From GCA-001735895 sp964651385 (GTDB taxonomy: Bacteria; Pseudomonadota; Gammaproteobacteria; GCA-001735895), in contig CAZYYM010000002.1 in the NCBI GenBank assembly GCA_964651385.1, forward strand, positions 23,678-87,677: 64,000 bases of DNA, written 5' to 3'. A program made the position numbers and the translations under genes. The notes beneath the pieces were generated by a model. The model saw only the letters and a program-made list of their open reading frames with translations. It searched no databases and was not told the DNA's origin. The stretch's first letter is position 1. Each line of letters begins with the position of its first letter. This document shows, one piece after another, positions 53,375-63,100 of the stretch.

Positions 53375-55027
53375 ATGCTGCCAGACCTGCCTGAAAGTTA
53401 CTATCTCGACAATGTAAAGACCCTGTTCGATCATGTCGAGGCAATTTACGCTGATATTCTGGATGAAAAATATCTGAATTTTCTTGATCGTTTTCGCCAA
53501 CTATCCGACGATTCACAAAAACTGATTATCCGCCTGCTAAACCGTTCTAGTCATCTATTTCGTTTAAACAAACTAAAATACCCGGAAATCAATTCGATTC
53601 CGCAAGCTATTGAGGAGTTAAGCTCCTGTTATTTTCTACAGATTGACCCCTGTCTAAATCACGAAGATATTTTACCTTTGTTTAACAAAGCAGAATTAAT
53701 CAAAAAACATAATAATCCGGAGGCACTTAAGGCGTTCAACCGATCTGAACTCAACCACTATATTCTCAACGAAGGAGACGAACTTTTTTTTGAAAATCTG
53801 GCAGGCAATGAATGCCTTTTACAGGTATCACATCGGGACACCTATCAATTGTTACAAATGCTGTTCTTTGGCAACCTCAATCAATCCATGACTGACTTTG
53901 TGCTTCGCGATTTGGGTTTATATCAATTTGAAAAGTACCGCATCGATGCCGATAACCGACCCTATCGAAATGCCGAAGAAATTCAACAGCACTGGTTATT
54001 GCATCGGCTGGACGAAATAATAGAGCACACCGATCCAGACGATAGTGGCGCCCTGCTCCAATATTTTAAAGTCATTCCCGAATGTGTTGACCAGCTGTCT
54101 CCCGTTTACCGAAAAAGTGAACACCTCAAGTATGATATCGCCAGGCAACTGGAACGCCTCGGAAATTTTCCTGCTGCAATGTCACTTTACCAACAATGTC
54201 AGTTACCACCCAGCCGCGAACGCCAGGCGCGAATCTATCATCAACAGAGGAATTATCAACAAGCGATCAAGCTATGTCTGGCGATTATAGAGTCACCTAA
54301 AGACGAGGCCGAACATCAGTTTGCAGGTGAGTTTGCGGCGCGAATAATTAAACGGAATAAACTCGAACCGTTACCGGGAATTTCTGACCAGAAAAATTAC
54401 TTCCCCAAAATTATAGATCTCGAATTAAAGCAACAGCCTTGCGTTGAACGGTCAGTTGTTGATTATTATAACCGACAAACATCCGGACAGGTTTGTTTCT
54501 ATCAAGAAAACAAATTGTTTAACGGTGTTCTGGGATTACTTATCTGGAAGGCAATTTTCGCGCCGGTCAGCGGCGCATTTTTCAATGCGTTTCAGTATCG
54601 ACCGAATGACTATTACGCATTCGATTTTTTAAAGAAACGCCAACATTTACTTGGGCCTATCTGGGCATCGATTCATAGCAACGATGATATCTGGCAACGC
54701 GTATCCAAATGCTGGCATACCAAACAGGGATTAGCCAACCCGCTGGTCGACTGGAAAAACCTGGATCTCGATATCATCCAGATGGCATTACAACGTATCC
54801 CCCATGCAAACTGGTTAGCGATATTTAGGCGGTTATTACTCGACCTGCGCAATAACCGTTCCGGTTTTCCCGACCTGATTGTATTTCCTGCAGAACGTGA
54901 TTATTTACTGGTGGAAGTCAAAGGCCCTGGTGACACCCTGCAAAAAAACCAACGGCGCTGGATGCAATATTTCGATCATAATAACATCCCGCATTGTGTT
55001 GCCCGCGTACATTGGCTGACAACATGA
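53375..55027 (+). CDS. VRR-NUC domain nuclease, FAN1-like
   Basis: A 550-residue protein related to FAN1, a 5' flap nuclease active on DNA interstrand crosslinks. The C-terminal VRR-NUC domain (about 430-545) shows SGFPDLIVF then LLVEVKGPGDTLQKNQ, giving the PD...EVK catalytic core. The N-terminal and central parts are helical, consistent with the SAP-like and TPR-like regions of FAN1; a zinc motif was not seen. Its stop overlaps the following XPD-type helicase by four bases, so the two are coupled. Confidence 0.9.
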   Translation: MLPDLPESYYLDNVKTLFDHVEAIYADILDEKYLNFLDRFRQLSDDSQKLIIRLLNRSSHLFRLNKLKYPEINSIPQAIEELSSCYFLQIDPCLNHEDILPLFNKAELIKKHNNPEALKAFNRSELNHYILNEGDELFFENLAGNECLLQVSHRDTYQLLQMLFFGNLNQSMTDFVLRDLGLYQFEKYRIDADNRPYRNAEEIQQHWLLHRLDEIIEHTDPDDSGALLQYFKVIPECVDQLSPVYRKSEHLKYDIARQLERLGNFPAAMSLYQQCQLPPSRERQARIYHQQRNYQQAIKLCLAIIESPKDEAEHQFAGEFAARIIKRNKLEPLPGISDQKNYFPKIIDLELKQQPCVERSVVDYYNRQTSGQVCFYQENKLFNGVLGLLIWKAIFAPVSGAFFNAFQYRPNDYYAFDFLKKRQHLLGPIWASIHSNDDIWQRVSKCWHTKQGLANPLVDWKNLDLDIIQMALQRIPHANWLAIFRRLLLDLRNNRSGFPDLIVFPAERDYLLVEVKGPGDTLQKNQRRWMQYFDHNNIPHCVARVHWLTT

Positions 55028-57354
55028 GCGAAACCTTGAAATTGGGAATACGTCAACTCATCGAGTTTTGCTGTCGCAGCGGCGATCTTGGCTTCGATGG
55101 TGGACCGGGCGTCAAAGCACTGGAAGGTTTACGCACCCATCAGGCCATTCAGAAGCGTTATCAAAATCAGGCCATTGCCGAGTATCAGGTTCAATTCGTC
55201 TTTAATATCGACGAATACCACATCGAACTCGGGGGTCGTATCGATTTACTGTTTGAGCAGGAGTCGCCGCCACGCATCGAGGAAATCAAAACGGTCTACA
55301 GTTTTATGAACAGCTTTTCTGATACTTTTGACGAGCCACACTGGGCGCAGGTCAAATGCTACGCCGCCTGTTACGCACGACAGAATTCGATCAACAGTCT
55401 GACCATCAGCCTCAATTACGTCAACCTGTTCAACCATCAGGAACACCGCCAAACTCAGACTTGCGATAGCGAAACATTAGAATCTTTTTTACAACATTTA
55501 TTAACACGATACCTCCACTGGTATCGACTGATACGCCAGCAACGTGGGCAAACCCTGGTCAGCGCCCGGTCGCTCGAATTTCCCCATGCCAGTTTCCGTC
55601 AGCAACAGCACGCATTTGCTGCTCAGGTTTATCGCAATATTCAACAACAGCAACAATTGGTGGTTGAGGCGCCCACGGGCTCCGGCAAAACCATTAGTAC
55701 ACTCTTCCCTTCGATCAAGGCTATTGGTGAAGAAATTGTCGACCAGATAATTTATCTTTCCGCCAAGACTTCAGGGCAGAACCAGGCCATAGACGCGATA
55801 AAATTAATGATAAAACAAGGCCTCGAAATCAGTTACCTGGTCATTCAGGCCAAGTCAAAATGCTGTGCCTGCACCGACCATAAAAAAGAAGAAATCAATG
55901 CCGAAGGCAAATGTCTGCGTACACTTGGGTTTTTCGATCGGCTCGCTGTCGCGCGCGAATCACTGGTTAGACTGCGTCACCTGCATCCGGCTGCTATTCG
56001 GAAAACAGCCGATGAACACCAGCTCTGTCCTTTCGAACTGTCTCTACAGATGATCCCCTGGGTTGAAATTGTGGTCGCCGATTTTAACTACGTTTTCGAC
56101 CCGCTGGTGCAATTGAGCTATTTCAAAACCGACAACAAGCGTAAAGTCTTACTTGTCGATGAATTGCATAACCTGGTCGATCGTGCCCGCAGTATGTATT
56201 CGGCCAGCTTAAGCCGAAGCCAGATAAAACAGGCGCTCGAAACCGACAATAGTCCGGAGATAGCAAAGGCTTTGACCAGGGTAGGTGATGCCCTGGACAA
56301 AGAGCTGCGCAGCCAGTACGACGACGAACTAATCAGCAGTGAACCTTCCCCAGCGCTGGCAAAAGCCAGTATCCGTTTTGGTGAAAACCTCGACCTTAAT
56401 CTCTTTAACAATAAGCTGGTATCGACAAAAACTCTGGAATTTTCAAAATCTATTTTCCGCTATCTATGTATTAATAGCCTCTATGATCAACATCATAAAA
56501 CAATTCGCATCAAACCGGTCGCAACACGCGAGGCCAGATTACTGTGTTTAAATGCATTTGAATATTTACGCGAAATATATCCGTTGTTCGATTCGGTATG
56601 CGGGTTTTCGGCAACACTGTCACCACATTTTTATTTTTTGCAGGCGCTTGGCTTTAATATCAAAACTCGTGTTTTACAACTTGAGTCCTGCTTTCCACGG
56701 CAACGATTACTGGTCAATATATGCAGTTATGTCGACACCCGCTATCGGCAGCGCGACGATTATATCGACTCGATTTGCGCAACGATTTATCGCTGCTTTC
56801 AGGCCAGACCCGGCAATTACCTGGTATTTTTTTCGTCGTATCACTTTATGCACAAGGTCTACGACCGCTTCCACCAACTTTACCGAACGATCGAAACCAT
56901 ATTGCAAATCCAATCGAGCGATGACGAACAACGGCAGGCATTCCTGGATCAATTCCTTAATCATGGAAAAACCCTGGGATTTGCCATCATGGGGGGCATT
57001 TTTGCCGAAGGTATCGATTATCAGGGCCAGGCACTCATCGGCGCAATCGTGGTCGGGGTCGGTATGCCGCAAGCTAATACCGAGCAGCAGCTCATCCAGC
57101 AGGATTTTGAAAACCTGAACCTGAATGGATTCGACTTCGCCTTTCGCTTTCCCGGCCTGACTCGCGCCCAACAAAGCGCCGGGCGGGTTATTCGGAGCGA
57201 AAGCGATTGTGGGGTGATTATTCTGCTAGACCAGCGATTTCAACAAACTGCCTATCGGAGGTATTACCCTCCACACTGGCAGCCTCAACATTGTCAAACC
57301 ATTGATGCACTCGAACAGTCTTTAACCCGATTCTGGGCCAACCAGGCTGACTAA
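55024..57354 (+). CDS. XPD/DinG-type helicase with N-terminal RecB-like nuclease domain
   Basis: A 776-residue superfamily 2 helicase. Residues about 30-175 carry a RecB/Cas4-type nuclease core: GGRIDLLFE, then EEIK, then a QVKCYAACYA helix. Walker A APTGSGKT lies near 218. Cysteine-rich segments CCAC, C and CPFEL near 280-340 fit the XPD iron-sulfur cluster. DELH replaces the DEAH box near 380, and the C-terminal AGRVIRSESDCGV motif VI near 720. ATG 55024 overlaps the FAN1-like stop. The pair probably acts in crosslink or flap repair. Confidence 0.9.
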   Translation: MSETLKLGIRQLIEFCCRSGDLGFDGGPGVKALEGLRTHQAIQKRYQNQAIAEYQVQFVFNIDEYHIELGGRIDLLFEQESPPRIEEIKTVYSFMNSFSDTFDEPHWAQVKCYAACYARQNSINSLTISLNYVNLFNHQEHRQTQTCDSETLESFLQHLLTRYLHWYRLIRQQRGQTLVSARSLEFPHASFRQQQHAFAAQVYRNIQQQQQLVVEAPTGSGKTISTLFPSIKAIGEEIVDQIIYLSAKTSGQNQAIDAIKLMIKQGLEISYLVIQAKSKCCACTDHKKEEINAEGKCLRTLGFFDRLAVARESLVRLRHLHPAAIRKTADEHQLCPFELSLQMIPWVEIVVADFNYVFDPLVQLSYFKTDNKRKVLLVDELHNLVDRARSMYSASLSRSQIKQALETDNSPEIAKALTRVGDALDKELRSQYDDELISSEPSPALAKASIRFGENLDLNLFNNKLVSTKTLEFSKSIFRYLCINSLYDQHHKTIRIKPVATREARLLCLNAFEYLREIYPLFDSVCGFSATLSPHFYFLQALGFNIKTRVLQLESCFPRQRLLVNICSYVDTRYRQRDDYIDSICATIYRCFQARPGNYLVFFSSYHFMHKVYDRFHQLYRTIETILQIQSSDDEQRQAFLDQFLNHGKTLGFAIMGGIFAEGIDYQGQALIGAIVVGVGMPQANTEQQLIQQDFENLNLNGFDFAFRFPGLTRAQQSAGRVIRSESDCGVIILLDQRFQQTAYRRYYPPHWQPQHCQTIDALEQSLTRFWANQAD

Positions 57355-57355
57355 G

Positions 57356-57658
57356 TTAAATAACCAACTTCTCGTTAACGCTATCAATTTTATCCTGCAT
57401 GCTTTGATCACGATCAATACGCGTACCCATGCGGATAGTACTACTGATTCGCGGCGCACCCATGTCGTGTAGTTTCTCATGGCATCGTTTGATCGCCGCC
57501 ATCACGTCATCCCATTCACCTTCAACGTTGGTGCCATAAGAATGCAACTGATGGTTTAACCCGGCCATCGAAAATATCTTTTCGCATTCAACTACATATT
57601 TCGATACCGATAAACCGACGCCCATTGGAATTACACAGATATCGACTAATACTTTCAT
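57356..57658 (-). CDS. MTH1187-family thiamine-binding protein
   Basis: A 100-residue protein of the MTH1187/YkoF-like family, with ICVIPMGVGLSVSKYVVECE at the start and HSYGTNVEGEWDDV in the middle. Structural members bind thiamine or related ligands. It ends two bases after the helicase stop, convergent with it. The physiological role is not known. Confidence 0.88.
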   Translation of the reverse strand: MKVLVDICVIPMGVGLSVSKYVVECEKIFSMAGLNHQLHSYGTNVEGEWDDVMAAIKRCHEKLHDMGAPRISSTIRMGTRIDRDQSMQDKIDSVNEKLVI

Positions 57659-57761
57659 TGGGTTATTACCTGTATGTTTTGATAAGTGTATTTACTCAGT
57701 TTGGCAGCATAAAAGTCTATCACCGCAGAGCGGCCTCATCCTTGCCAGGGATGATTGACTA

Positions 57762-58838
57762 TTACTCGGTGCGACCATCGAGCAAACCAGCAGCCCTTTC
57801 AAACTTCTTCACCAGAATACCTTCATCACCACAGCAACTTGCCGCACATTTCTTCACGTCACTCAAAGCAGCCACATCGAGTTCCAGCCAGTCCGAGACC
57901 GGTGCATTCGTGGTAGCACAATCACAACTGATATCGGTATGACCATAGACGTTTTGAAGACCCGATACCCGTGCATTTTCAGCCGCTTTATCGATAACTC
58001 CATTCGGCGTGGCGGGAATATGCGACAGCTGGTATGCCGGGAAGAATTTGGTAATATGCCAGGGGCTATCGGCACCCAGGTTGTCGTGAATCCATTGGGC
58101 AATCTGCTTCAATTCCTCAGGGTTATCATTTTTACCTGGAATAACGTTGGTGCGCGTCTCCACATGGATACCCATATTTTGCGCTTTTTTGATTGAACCC
58201 AACACTTGCTCAACATTGCTTACCGGACAAATGTCTTTATAAAAATCATCAGACAGGCTCTTGATATCCGAGCATAACACATCAATATACGGCGCCATCA
58301 CTTCCAGTGCTTCATCTGTCACGAAACTGTTAGATACATAAACCGTGAACAAGCCGGCATCTCGCGCCAGTCGCGATACATCCAGCACATATTCCAGCCA
58401 AACCGCCGGCTCCGAATAGGTAAAGGCAATACCATCGACACCATGCTTAAGCGCCGTTTCTATAATCTGCCCAGGTCTTATCCATGCTTCAGTCGATTCT
58501 CCCCTGGCGAGCTTGTCGAGTGCCCCAACGCCCCAGGATATTTCGAGATTATGACAACCCTTACAACGAAAATTGCAACCGAAACTGCCAATCGACATCA
58601 CCCTGCTTTCAGGCCTGTAATGATAAACCGGCTTATTGCGGATTGATTCAACCTCAATCGCCGAAACAATGCCGTAAGACAGGTTATAAATCTTGCCACC
58701 GCGGTTGACATGCGACTGACAGAAACCACGCTGACCATGTCGCAAACGGCACCGCCACAGGCATAGATTGCAAACCACATCGCCATTATCAAGTGGCTGT
58801 TGTAGTAGCGTCTCTACTAGCTGGTAGCTGTCGGACAT
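57762..58838 (-). CDS. amrS: AmmeMemoRadiSam system radical SAM enzyme
   Basis: A 358-residue radical SAM protein with the cluster motif CNFRCKGC near residue 81, resembling pyruvate formate-lyase activases. Extra cysteines occur in an N-terminal CNLCLWRC...GFC cluster (residues 23-44) and in the C-terminal CDC and CAASCC segments, suggesting additional iron-sulfur clusters. ATG 58838 begins the homologous MSDSYQLVETLL; the in-frame upstream codons reach 58937 but look noncoding. The usual partners AMMECR1 and Memo are not adjacent. Function of the system is uncertain. Confidence 0.85.
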   Translation of the reverse strand: MSDSYQLVETLLQQPLDNGDVVCNLCLWRCRLRHGQRGFCQSHVNRGGKIYNLSYGIVSAIEVESIRNKPVYHYRPESRVMSIGSFGCNFRCKGCHNLEISWGVGALDKLARGESTEAWIRPGQIIETALKHGVDGIAFTYSEPAVWLEYVLDVSRLARDAGLFTVYVSNSFVTDEALEVMAPYIDVLCSDIKSLSDDFYKDICPVSNVEQVLGSIKKAQNMGIHVETRTNVIPGKNDNPEELKQIAQWIHDNLGADSPWHITKFFPAYQLSHIPATPNGVIDKAAENARVSGLQNVYGHTDISCDCATTNAPVSDWLELDVAALSDVKKCAASCCGDEGILVKKFERAAGLLDGRTE

Positions 58839-58952
58839 GGCGGTAAATCCAGTCACAAAGGGGGCAATTAGTGTAATGCAAGTCCCCAGTAATTCAATCA
58901 CAGCAACCACAAGGACAAAGGAACAAAAATTGAGCAAACTCCCGTCTCAGAC

Positions 58953-58981
58953 TTGACTAAGCGAACACAGGTCTATTTAAT
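58953..58981 (+). promoter_or_regulatory. Sigma70 promoter of tRNA-Phe
   Basis: TTGACT (58953-58958), a 17-base spacer and TTTAAT (58976-58981) precede the tRNA by 19 bases, followed by a GC-rich discriminator (CGCGCTTCC) typical of stringently controlled tRNA promoters. Confidence 0.78.
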
Positions 58982-59000
58982 ACGCGCTTCCGCACCCAAA

Positions 59001-59076
59001 GCCCAGGTAGCTCAGTCGGTAGAGCAGGGGACTGAAAATCCCCGTGTCGGTGGTTCGATTCCGCCCCTGGGCACCA
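59001..59076 (+). tRNA. tRNA-Phe (GAA)
   Basis: A complete 76-nt cloverleaf with encoded CCA. Acceptor GCCCAGG/CCTGGGC pairs; D-arm GCTC/GAGC; anticodon arm GGGGA-CTGAAAA-TCCCC has GAA anticodon; T-arm GGTGG-TTCGATT-CCGCC. The 3' portion is repeated at 63713-63761, showing it served as an integration site. Confidence 0.97.
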
Positions 59077-59079
59077 TTT
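59031..59079 (+). repeat. attL-like copy: 3' part of tRNA-Phe
   Basis: The 49 bases 59031-59079, from the anticodon loop to just past CCA, are repeated at 63713-63761 with 47 matches (only CC to AA at 59064-59065 / 63746-63747). This is the usual direct-repeat signature of a tRNA-integrated element. Confidence 0.85.
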
Positions 59080-59186
59080 TCATAGAATTCAATGAGTTAT
59101 AGCCCGAGTGGTATGGGGATGGGCAGTCCCCGTGTGTGTCGGCCAAAATATCGGTTTGTCAGTGCTTTCATTCCCTGCACTGGTAT

Positions 59187-59477
59187 TCAGGGGAATTGCT
59201 CGGCGAGGTCCTGGATTTGCCTCTTTGAAGAGCTGTAGCTGACAATCACCACATCGATATCCCAATCATCATATAGCATCAGAGCGCGTTTGATTGCATC
59301 TGTAATCCAGTTTGTTTCGTTACCGAAAGCATTTCCGCCTACCAATGTCAGAAAAATAGTTTTATTCCCCGTGTTTTGAGCATTCAGGATAGCGGTACAT
59401 ATCGTCGTTTCGTATGAAGCTTCAAGGATTAGCCTGGCAAATTCCTCCCAAAGCTGCTTGTTGTTCGGTGAATTCAG
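59187..59477 (-). pseudogene. 5'-truncated conserved protein fragment
   Basis: On the minus strand a frame with no good start codon (a CTG at 59477 is the first) runs 96 codons to a TGA at 59187. It reads NKQLWEEFARLILEASYETT, then KTIFLTLVGGNAFGNETNWI, and DIDVVIVSYSSSK. I recall a similar C-terminal pattern in proteins of about 300 residues, possibly macro-domain type, but this is memory, not a search. It looks like the C-terminal remnant of a longer gene. Confidence 0.55.
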
Positions 59478-59775
59478 TCATATCGAATTCATAGTTATCA
59501 CAACTATTACAGTATCTCTTCAGAGGCGTGACCTGATGGACCAGGGTACTTCGCGGATTACCCTTAATGCCACCATCACCGCATTACGGTTTTTGTTTGA
59601 AGTCACCCCGGGTCGTAAGGAAGCTGTAGAGAAGCTCAGCACTGTGCCGGCGCCGCGCAAACTACCGAGTGTGTTAAGCCGGGAAGAAGTCCGTCAATTG
59701 CTCGACGCCACAACTTGCCTAAAGTACAAGGCAACCTATGCAGAAGTCATTCAAGAGACCAAGAAATTGGCCTGA
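59458..59775 (+). pseudogene. Truncated tyrosine integrase fragment
   Basis: The 105-codon frame contains LNATITALRFLFEVTPGRKE and KLPSVLSREEVRQLLDATTC, followed by LKYKA. These are the core-binding end and the start of the catalytic domain of tyrosine recombinases of the IntI-like/IS91-associated type. The sequence stops where the catalytic Arg and the rest should follow, so only a remnant remains. It overlaps the neighbouring fragment in opposite orientation at its 5' end. Confidence 0.7.
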
Positions 59776-60190
59776 CATTTGACACTGATCAGCACGAGCC
59801 GGTCACTCAGAATTTACCCTTTAACTTTTATGGTACACATCTATCGTATGTGATAAGTACGACAAACGAAATACAAGCCCAGGATGTCTAAATTACTTGC
59901 TGAAAATTATGCCCGTTTGGACTATAAATATAGTGGATTGCGTTTCGGGCAATCCTACCGGCAATTTACATGTGTATATTGCTGTCTCTCGACGGCCTTG
60001 AGAATGCTTTCCATCGAATTAGCAAGATTATCGAATTGAACCAAGGTCGTGTTCGGTAATTGCTGGCTATGCAACATTCATGGAATGACATGCACTAATT
60101 GCGTCGTGATGAACAAGCATTTGTAAAACGACATTCAAAAGAAAATCGCCAAATCAAGGAATGGGCACATAAGACGAGGAGTCATGTAAA
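59776..60190. other. Island stretch without recognised gene
   Basis: About 415 bases with no supported coding frame on either strand. It contains AT-rich bits and the AGGAG Shine-Dalgarno site of the next gene at its right end (60177-60181). It may be degenerate mobile-element DNA. Confidence 0.5.
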
Positions 60191-63100
60191 TTGAATATGC
60201 GAGTAGTGGTTTCGCTAATGTTGTTTTGGCCATTAGTTATTGCGGCTCAGGACAATGTTGCGATTTCGCCCCTAAAGCCTCCCATTCAATTTTCCGCAGA
60301 TGAAAAGGCATGGCTAGAATCTCACCCCATTGTTCGTATGGGATATGACCCGTATTTTCCACCGCTGGAGTTTTCGGACGAATCAGGGACTTATGTGGGT
60401 ATGGCTGCTGAATACATAAGTATTTTGAACGAACGTTTAGGTCTCAATATTATACCGGCTCCCAATATCAAAAATTGGCCCATAGCCAATGAAATGGGTA
60501 AAAATAAAGAGCTGGATATTTTTCCCGTTATCACTCCTTCTCCCGAACGAAAAGAATACTGGATCTTCTCAGATGTTTATTTGGAGTATTCCAATGTCAT
60601 TTTTACTAGAGATGACTATCCCGCTGTCACAGGACTGGAGTCCCTTTCCGGTAAGTCCGTTAGTGCGCCAATAGGTTATGTCTCGTTTGAATTAATTAAA
60701 AATAACTATCCGGAAATTAAACTTGTAGGGTCTGATTCAATTCTTGATGGACTTAAGAAAGTTTCATCTGGGCAAGTGGATGCGTTTGTTGGTGATATTC
60801 CAACGACAGTTTACTACATGCGCAAGAACAATATGATAAATCTTAAGGTTGCTTCTCCGACAACATTGAAAGTGAAAGGATTTGCTATGGCGATTCGAGA
60901 TGACTGGCCAGAACTTGTATCGATACTAAACAAAGGGCTTTCATCTATTACCGATGAAGAACGCCAGAAAATATCTGATAAATGGATAAAGCTAAAATAT
61001 GATCCGATCATTAATTACTCATTTGTTTGGAAGCTGATCAGTATTTTTTTGATCATATTGGTTTTGATATCGATATGGATTCGGTTGTTACAAAATCAAC
61101 GCCGAACAATAACGTCGGCAAAGTTAAAAGTAGATAAGGCACGCGATGAACTCGAAATCAGGGTAAAAGAGCGTACTGCGGAACTGCTGGAAATAAACGA
61201 AAAATTAGAAAGCGAAATAGATGATCGTGTACTGTCCGAGAATAAACTTCGCGCCAGCGAAGCACGCTATAAACAACTTTTTGCGAACTCTGAGATTTCT
61301 ATTTGGAATGAGGATTTTTCTGAAGTTCTCAGCGCCTTGGAACAACTCCGTATGGAAGGAGTGGAGGATCTTCGTGAATACCTGGTTGAGGATGAACAGG
61401 TGGCCTGGGATATGGCCGGTAAAGTAAGGGTTGTAGGAATAAATCAGGCCACGTTGACCCTCTTTGGCGCCAAATCTGAAAAGGATTTTTTCTTTCAAAT
61501 CGATAAAACCTTTGGCCTTAACGCTATCGATATTTTTAGGGAGCAGCTTCACGCAATCTGGGACAAGCAACCTATATTTCGTTCAGAGGCGAGATATAAA
61601 ACTCTCGATGGTAAAGACATAACCTGCATAATTTCACTACCTGTACCACAATCCAAAGAGAATTCTCGTAACGTACCAGTAAGCATCATAGATATCACCG
61701 AGCGTAAGAAGATCGAAGAAGAATTACTCACACAAAGTCAAATAATTACCAATATGGAAGAAGGCGCCTATTTGATTCGAGTGAGTGATGCTACTATCGT
61801 CTATACCAATGCAGCACTTGATACAATGTTTGGTTATGAATCTGGTGAGATGCTTGGACAGCATGTTTCTATAGTGAATGCTCCGACAGACAATAGTCCA
61901 AAAGAAACAGCCGATATAATCATAAATGCACTTAGTAATAGCGGTGTATGGCGAGGGGAAGTTCGCAATATTAAAAAGGACGGGACCCCCTTTTGGTGTT
62001 CGGCGACTGTATCTACCTTTGATCACCCGATATATGGCACAGTTTGGGCTTCAGTGCATGCAGATATTTCTGAGCGTAAGGCTATCGATGAAAAGCTAAG
62101 TTATCAGGCTAGTCACGATGCTTTGACCGGACTCCCTAACCGCGCTGAATTTGAGCATCGAGCCACCAGGTTGATCTCGACGCTTTCAACCGAAGACTTG
62201 GAACACGCGATGTGTTTCCTCGATCTTGACCAGTTTAAAGTAATCAACGATTCCTGTGGACATCCTGCCGGCGATGAGCTTCTTAGACAATTGGGGAGGT
62301 TGCTTCAAAAAGTTATAAGAAAGCGAGATACTTTCGCTCGACTCGGAGGTGATGAATTTGGTGTATTGATGGAGCACTGTTCCCTGGAGCAGGCTAACCG
62401 CGTAGCTGAAAATATTTTGAAAGCTATCGCTGACTACCAATTCGCATGGGATTCCAAAGTGTTCCGTATAGGGGTCAGCATAGGCCTTGTGGCTGTTACC
62501 AAAACGACCGGTGATTTCACTAATTTATTTAAACAAGCAGATGCTGCCTGCTATCTTGCAAAAGACCTCGGTAGAAATCGCATATATATCTATCATCCCG
62601 ATGATGCCGAGCTAGCGGTAAGGCATGGTGAAATGCAATGGGTAGAACGAATAAATAATGCTTTAGATAATAATCAATTTTGTCTTCACGCTCAGCCCAT
62701 CCTCTCACTGGAAAGCAATAGCCGCAGGCATTTTGAAATTCTGATTAGAATGCTGGAAGGGGAGGGAGAAATTGTGCCACCAGGCGCTTTTTTACCCGCC
62801 GCTGAGCGTTACAATCTGATTGGAAAGATTGACGCTTGGGTATTGAATAATGTTTGTTCGATGTTTGGTGAGCACCTCGATTTTTTTAATAAAATGGATT
62901 TCGTATCGATCAATCTTTCGGGCCCGTCGCTAACGGATCACAAATTTCTCGAAACTATATTACGGACTTTTAGAAACTCCAAAATACCACCGAACAAAAT
63001 CTGTTTTGAGGTTACTGAAACCGTGGCCGTGTCCAATATGGACTCGGCGAGAGAGTTTATTCAAACGCTAAAAAAGGAAGGGTTTCGATTTGCGTTAGAC

